This document shows, in pieces, positions 13,904-17,096 of a DNA stretch of 17,096 nt (the stretch's first letter is position 1; each line of letters starts with the position of its first letter). The notes under the pieces were generated by a model, which was not told where the DNA came from, ran no database searches, and saw only the letters and a list, made by a program, of their open reading frames with translations. The position numbers were made by a program, and so were the translations under genes. The stretch is from AC-69 sp036519575. Lineage in GTDB: Bacteria; Actinomycetota; UBA4738; HRBIN12. Location of the stretch: NCBI GenBank assembly GCA_036519575.1, contig DATDKZ010000195.1:1-17096 (forward strand), in the 5' to 3' direction.

Positions 13904-13944
13904 CACCGTCTGAATAGGTGGCGGCTTCGCCTTGCTCCGTCGGC

Positions 13945-13950
13945 GATAAT
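13945..13950 (+). promoter_or_regulatory. Putative -10 box (GATAAT) for tRNA-Gln
   Basis: GATAAT ends 9 nt before the first base of the mature tRNA, which would give a very short 5' leader for RNase P to remove. No convincing -35 hexamer lies at a 16-18 nt distance. Confidence 0.4.
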
Positions 13951-13959
13951 CGGAGGCGG

Positions 13960-14030
13960 TCCGGGGTGGTCTAACGGCAAGACGCGGGCCTTTGGAGCCC
14001 TCGATGGAGGTTCGACTCCTCCCCCCGGAA
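13960..14030 (+). tRNA. tRNA-Gln (anticodon TTG)
   Basis: A full cloverleaf of 71 nt can be folded by hand. The acceptor stem TCCGGGG (13960-13966) pairs with CCCCGGA (14023-14029), discriminator A at 14030. The D-stem is GTCT/AGAC; the anticodon stem is CGGGC/GCCCT with a C-T mismatch at the outermost pair; the anticodon loop CTTTGGA places TTG at 13992-13994, reading CAA/CAG Gln codons. The T-arm is GGAGG, loop TTCGACT, CCTCC. The 3' CCA is not encoded. Identity rests on the anticodon and on resemblance to actinobacterial tRNA-Gln; a loop shifted by one base would read TGG (Pro) but fits the stem lengths less well. Confidence 0.88.
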
Positions 14031-14033
14031 CGC

Positions 14034-14059
14034 AACCGCGCCCCGACCGCCGGTTCTTT
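14034..14059 (+). terminator. Weak hairpin with short T-run after tRNA-Gln
   Basis: AACCG (14034-14038) pairs with CGGTT (14051-14055), followed by CTTT. The loop is 12 nt and the T-run is broken, so this is at best a weak intrinsic terminator for the tRNA transcript. Confidence 0.28.
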
Positions 14060-14069
14060 GCCCCAGGCT

Positions 14070-14087
14070 CGCATCCCCTAGGATGCG
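14070..14087 (+). promoter_or_regulatory. Palindrome over the putative -10 of the molybdenum hydroxylase operon
   Basis: CGCATCC (14070-14076) and GGATGCG (14081-14087) are perfect inverted repeats around CCTA. The right arm overlaps TAGGAT (14079-14084), a good -10 box, with TTTGCC 16 nt upstream as a weak -35 candidate. Transcription would start near 14091, leaving a short leader containing GGAGG (14100-14104) 7 nt before the GTG at 14112. A repressor bound here would block the promoter. The same dyad could instead be a terminator stem for the tRNA, though no T-tract follows. Confidence 0.4.
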
Positions 14088-14111
14088 GCGGCGGACGAAG
14101 GAGGGGTTCCT

Positions 14112-16382
14112 GTGGCGACGGTCGAGACGGCCCCGGCGGGGTTCGTACGGCAGGACGGCAAGGAGAAGGTCACCGGCACCGGCCGGTACACCGCCGACCT
14201 CAGCTTCACCGGCATGGCCCACGTGAAGTTCCGCTACGCGGACCACTCGCACGCGAAGATCCTGAGGATCGACACGTCGAACGCGAAGGGTCTCCCCGGC
14301 GTCGTCGCGGTCGTCACGCAAGACGACCTGCCAGACGTCCGCTACGGCGGCTTCGTCCAGGACCGGTACCTCTTCGCGAAGGACGTCGTTCGGTTCGAGG
14401 GCGAGATCGTCGCCGGGGTCGCCGCGCTCACCGAGGAGATCGCCGCCGAGGCGGCGCGACTGATCGAGATCGAGTACGAGCCGCTGCCGGTCGTGACGGA
14501 CTTCGTCCGGGCGATGGAGCGAGGCGCGACGCTGATCCACCCCGATCTCCCGTCCTACGACAAGGACGAGAACATCGTCGCCGACGGCAACACGATGGCC
14601 TACCACACGATCGTGAAGGGCGATGCCGACACCGCGATGGCGGAGGCCGACGTTGTCGTCAAGAGCCACTACGTCTCCGACGCGTCGCAAGGGGTGCCGA
14701 TCGAGCCCCGCGCGGTCGTCGCGCAATGGCAGGGCGACAAGGTCACGATCTGGTCCTCGACGCAGGTGCCGTACGCCGCTCGCGCCGGCGTCGCGCAGAC
14801 GCTCCAGGTGCCCGAGGCGGACGTGCGGGTCGTCGTCCCGCTCCTCGGCGGCGGGTTCGGCGCGAAGTGCGACCTGCACTTCGAGGGGCAGGTCGCCGCG
14901 CTCGCCCGAGCCGCCCAACGGCCCGTTCGCCTGGTCCTGTCGCGCGAGGAGGAGTTCACGATCATCGCGCAGCGCCGCGAGGGGATCGCGATGGACTTCG
15001 AGACCGGCGTGACGCGGGACGGCCATCTCGTCGCGCGTCGGGCGAAGCTCGTCCTGGACAAGGGCGCGTACTGCGGCGAGGGCGGGTTCCTCGGACAGAT
15101 GGCCGCGATGCATGCGTGCGGGCCGTACCAGATCGATCACATCTCGGTCGAGGCGTTCCTGAACTACACGAACAACCAGCCGTCCGGCTCGGTCCGCGCG
15201 CCGACGGCGCCGCAGGTCTGCTGGGGGCTCGAACAGCACATGGACGAGGTCGCGGCCGCGATCGGCATGGATCCCGTCGACCTCCGTCGTCGAACGCTGA
15301 TCGAGGAGGGCGCCGAGGGTCCGACCCGTCAGGTCTTCGAGAAGGTCGGCGTGCGCGACACGCTCGAACGTGCGGTCGAGATGATCGGTGACGGCGGTGA
15401 GCTGCCCGACGACGAGGCGATCGGTGTCGCCGTCGGCTGGTGGCCATGCATGCCGGCGCCGTCCGGCGCGTACGTGCAGATGAACGGCGACGGCAGCGCC
15501 ACGATCGTGACCGGCGCGCAGGAGAACGGCAGCGGCGCCGTGATGGCGATGCCGGTGTTCGTCGGGCAGGAGCTCGGGATCGATCCGAACGACGTCTCGA
15601 TCCTGTACCAAGACACCGACGTCGCGCCGTGGGACATGGGGTCGTGCGGGTCGCAGACGACCTTCAACAGCGGCCGCGCGATCCTCGCGGCGGCGCAGGA
15701 GGTCCGTCAGCAGCTGCTCGACGCGGCCGCCGAACAGCTCGAGGCCGACCGTGACGACCTCGAGCTCGCCGACGGCGTGGCCCGCCTGAAGGGCTCGCCC
15801 GACCGTTCCGTGGCGATCGCGGACCTCGTCGGCGAGATCGGTACGGTGCACGGGAAAGGGTCGGGCGAGGTCCTCGATGCGCCGAGCGGCGACACGGGCG
15901 GATGCGTCGGACGCCTGGGCAACGAGACCTTCCTCGCGCCCCAGCTGATCACCCAGGCTGCGCACGTGAAGGTCGACCGGGCGACGGGCGTCGTCCGCGT
16001 GCTCCGGATCGCGGCCGCGCATGACTCCGGACGCATCCTGAACCGGGCGGGTGCCGACGGTCAGGTGCTCGGCGGCGTCGTGATGGGCGTGGGCCTCGCG
16101 CTGTCCGAGGGCACGATGCTCGATGACCAGGGGCGGCAGCGGAACCCGCACCTGCTCGACTACAAGCTGCTCACGTGCTCCGACGCGCCCGAGATCGAGG
16201 TGGCGTGGGTCGAGTACGACTCGGTCGGGCCGCGGGGGACGAAGGGCGTCGGCGAGCCGCCGCAGGTCCCGACGGCCGGGGCGATCGCGAACGCGATCTC
16301 GAAGGTGATCGGTCGGCACGTGCCGCGGCTGCCCATGACACCGGAGCGTGTCTGGGAGGCATCCCGGGGGATCTCCGCATGA
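14112..16382 (+). CDS. Xanthine dehydrogenase-family molybdopterin-binding (large) subunit
   Basis: This 756-residue protein is the molybdenum-cofactor subunit of a xanthine dehydrogenase/CO dehydrogenase-type hydroxylase. Residues about 15-125 form the a/b hammerhead domain (KVTGTGRYTADL onward). The cofactor-binding part shows GGGFGAK (246-252), RAPTAPQ (362-368), GAQENGSG around Q470, and the C-terminal GVGEPP with the catalytic glutamate E715. The CoxL signature AYRCSFR is absent, so it is not an aerobic CO dehydrogenase; the substrate (purine, aldehyde or N-heterocycle) cannot be told. The enzyme also needs a [2Fe-2S] subunit, not seen upstream and perhaps beyond the right edge. The GTG start has GGAGG 7 nt upstream. 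The stop overlaps the FAD subunit start (ATGA). Codon use is rich in GCG, ACG and TCG, unlike the housekeeping genes. Confidence 0.93.
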   Translation: MATVETAPAGFVRQDGKEKVTGTGRYTADLSFTGMAHVKFRYADHSHAKILRIDTSNAKGLPGVVAVVTQDDLPDVRYGGFVQDRYLFAKDVVRFEGEIVAGVAALTEEIAAEAARLIEIEYEPLPVVTDFVRAMERGATLIHPDLPSYDKDENIVADGNTMAYHTIVKGDADTAMAEADVVVKSHYVSDASQGVPIEPRAVVAQWQGDKVTIWSSTQVPYAARAGVAQTLQVPEADVRVVVPLLGGGFGAKCDLHFEGQVAALARAAQRPVRLVLSREEEFTIIAQRREGIAMDFETGVTRDGHLVARRAKLVLDKGAYCGEGGFLGQMAAMHACGPYQIDHISVEAFLNYTNNQPSGSVRAPTAPQVCWGLEQHMDEVAAAIGMDPVDLRRRTLIEEGAEGPTRQVFEKVGVRDTLERAVEMIGDGGELPDDEAIGVAVGWWPCMPAPSGAYVQMNGDGSATIVTGAQENGSGAVMAMPVFVGQELGIDPNDVSILYQDTDVAPWDMGSCGSQTTFNSGRAILAAAQEVRQQLLDAAAEQLEADRDDLELADGVARLKGSPDRSVAIADLVGEIGTVHGKGSGEVLDAPSGDTGGCVGRLGNETFLAPQLITQAAHVKVDRATGVVRVLRIAAAHDSGRILNRAGADGQVLGGVVMGVGLALSEGTMLDDQGRQRNPHLLDYKLLTCSDAPEIEVAWVEYDSVGPRGTKGVGEPPQVPTAGAIANAISKVIGRHVPRLPMTPERVWEASRGISA

Positions 16383-17096
16383 CCCGATCGTTCGTCTCCG
16401 CCGCGACGGTCAACGACGCGCTGTCGGCGTTGTCCGGCGGGGCGCGACCGGTCGCCGGAGGGACGGACCTGGTCGTGGGTGCACGACAGGGGAAGGCGCC
16501 GTTGCCCGACGCGATCGTCGCGATCGACCGGATCCCGGGGTTCCGCGCGATCGACGTGTCCGACGGTGGGCTCCGGCTCGGCACGCTCGTGACCCACGGC
16601 GACATCATGGCGAGCGAAGAGATCCGCACGCGATACACGGCCCTCGCCGACGCCTCGGCGATCGTCGGGTCGCACGCGACGCGAGCGCAGGGCACGATTG
16701 GCGGCAACGTGATGAACGCGTCGCCGGCGATGGACACCGGTGGCCCGCTCCTGTGCTTCGGCGCGACGGCAATCCTCCGGTCGGCGTCCGGCGAGCGTTC
16801 GCTCGAACTGGACGAGCTGTGGACGGGGCCGGGGTCGACGTCGGCGCGATCCGACGAGCTGCTCGTCGCGCTCGACGTGCCGGCGCCGTCCGCCGGGACA
16901 GGCTCCTCCTACGTGCGTCTCGAGTACCGCCGCCAGATGGAGATCGCCGTCGTCGGCGCGACCGCCGTCGTGACGGTGGACGGCGACCGGATCGTCGACG
17001 CTCGCGTCGCGATCACGGCGCTCACGCCGACGATCCGGCGGGTGCCCGCAGCGGAGTCGGCGCTGGCCGGCACGGACGGCGGCGAGGGTGCGGTCG
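16379..17096 (+). CDS. FAD-binding (medium) subunit of the molybdenum hydroxylase, 3'-truncated by window edge
   Basis: From the ATG at 16379 the frame stays open to the end of the window (239 residues seen; family usually 270-300). It is the FAD subunit of the xanthine dehydrogenase/CoxM type, passing electrons from the iron-sulfur subunit to an acceptor. FAD-binding motifs are VAGGTDLV (25-32) and TIGGNVMNASP (106-116), followed by YRRQMEIAVVGATAVV and the start of the C-terminal CO_deh_flav_C domain. It overlaps the large subunit by 4 nt (ATGA), so the two are translationally coupled. By my count Ala codons are 25 GCG, 9 GCC, 3 GCA and 1 GCT, and Thr is 15 ACG to 4 ACC, the reverse of the ispE bias. 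Confidence 0.93.
   Translation, partial: MTRSFVSAATVNDALSALSGGARPVAGGTDLVVGARQGKAPLPDAIVAIDRIPGFRAIDVSDGGLRLGTLVTHGDIMASEEIRTRYTALADASAIVGSHATRAQGTIGGNVMNASPAMDTGGPLLCFGATAILRSASGERSLELDELWTGPGSTSARSDELLVALDVPAPSAGTGSSYVRLEYRRQMEIAVVGATAVVTVDGDRIVDARVAITALTPTIRRVPAAESALAGTDGGEGAV

Noticed and set aside
13971..16319. A 782-codon open frame on the minus strand opposite the molybdopterin subunit
   Set aside because: It is rich in Arg, Asp, His and Leu repeats, matches no family, and lies exactly antisense to a gene with clear motifs. Long antisense frames are expected in such GC-rich codon usage.
1..17096. CRISPR arrays, transposons, integrases and prophage genes
   Set aside because: No regularly spaced repeats, no transposase or integrase motifs and no long terminal inverted repeats were seen anywhere in the window.

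Overview
This window is high-GC chromosomal DNA (roughly two thirds G+C by eye) from an actinomycete-type bacterium. The best evidence is the run pmt (minus strand) / rsmI / metG / tatD / RpfB-like / rsmA / ispE. Its order and orientation closely follow the M. tuberculosis Rv1002c-Rv1011 block (pmt, rsmI, metS, tatD, rpfB, ksgA, ispE). A DUF3052 protein, a short actinobacterial-style Lrp/AsnC ligand-binding domain and several apparently leaderless start sites agree with this. The class or genus cannot be fixed from the sequence.

Layout. 1-135: tail of a Lrp/AsnC ligand-binding domain protein. 217-672: small membrane-anchored protein with a pilin-like shape. 729-1448: pirin-family protein, overlapping tail to tail with an unrecognised minus-strand protein (1435-1959). 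2057-3444: two-gene operon of a CPBP intramembrane protease and a 2OG-Fe(II) dioxygenase-like protein. 3515-5497 (minus): CocE/NonD-type serine hydrolase. 5561-7087 (minus): protein O-mannosyltransferase. 7125-7553 (minus): DUF3052 protein. 7638-10046: rsmI and metG. 10047-10179: intergenic region with a one-mismatch parS (ParB-binding) candidate and a hairpin. 10180-13903: tatD, a membrane-anchored DUF348/G5/RlpA-type cell-wall protein, rsmA and ispE. 13960-14030: tRNA-Gln(TTG). 14112-17096: molybdopterin subunit and FAD subunit (cut by the window edge) of a xanthine dehydrogenase-family enzyme.

How the genes fit together. The central block is housekeeping: ribosomal RNA methylation (rsmI, rsmA), Met-tRNA charging (metG), isoprenoid precursor synthesis (ispE), cell-wall remodelling (RpfB-like/RlpA) and protein mannosylation (pmt). 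The flanks are accessory. The molybdenum hydroxylase genes start just after the tRNA and use clearly different codons from ispE, so the tRNA-Gln 3' end may be a boundary of acquired DNA.

The observations I consider most worth checking are the parS-like site between metG and tatD, the series of TANNNT boxes 6-9 nt before start codons (leaderless or near-leaderless genes, one box sharing bases with the rsmI stop codon), the RpfB-like protein ending in a trimmed RlpA barrel, and the codon-usage break at the tRNA. I do not see a CRISPR array, transposon, prophage or clearly new multi-gene system. No intergenic stretch exceeds 300 bases.
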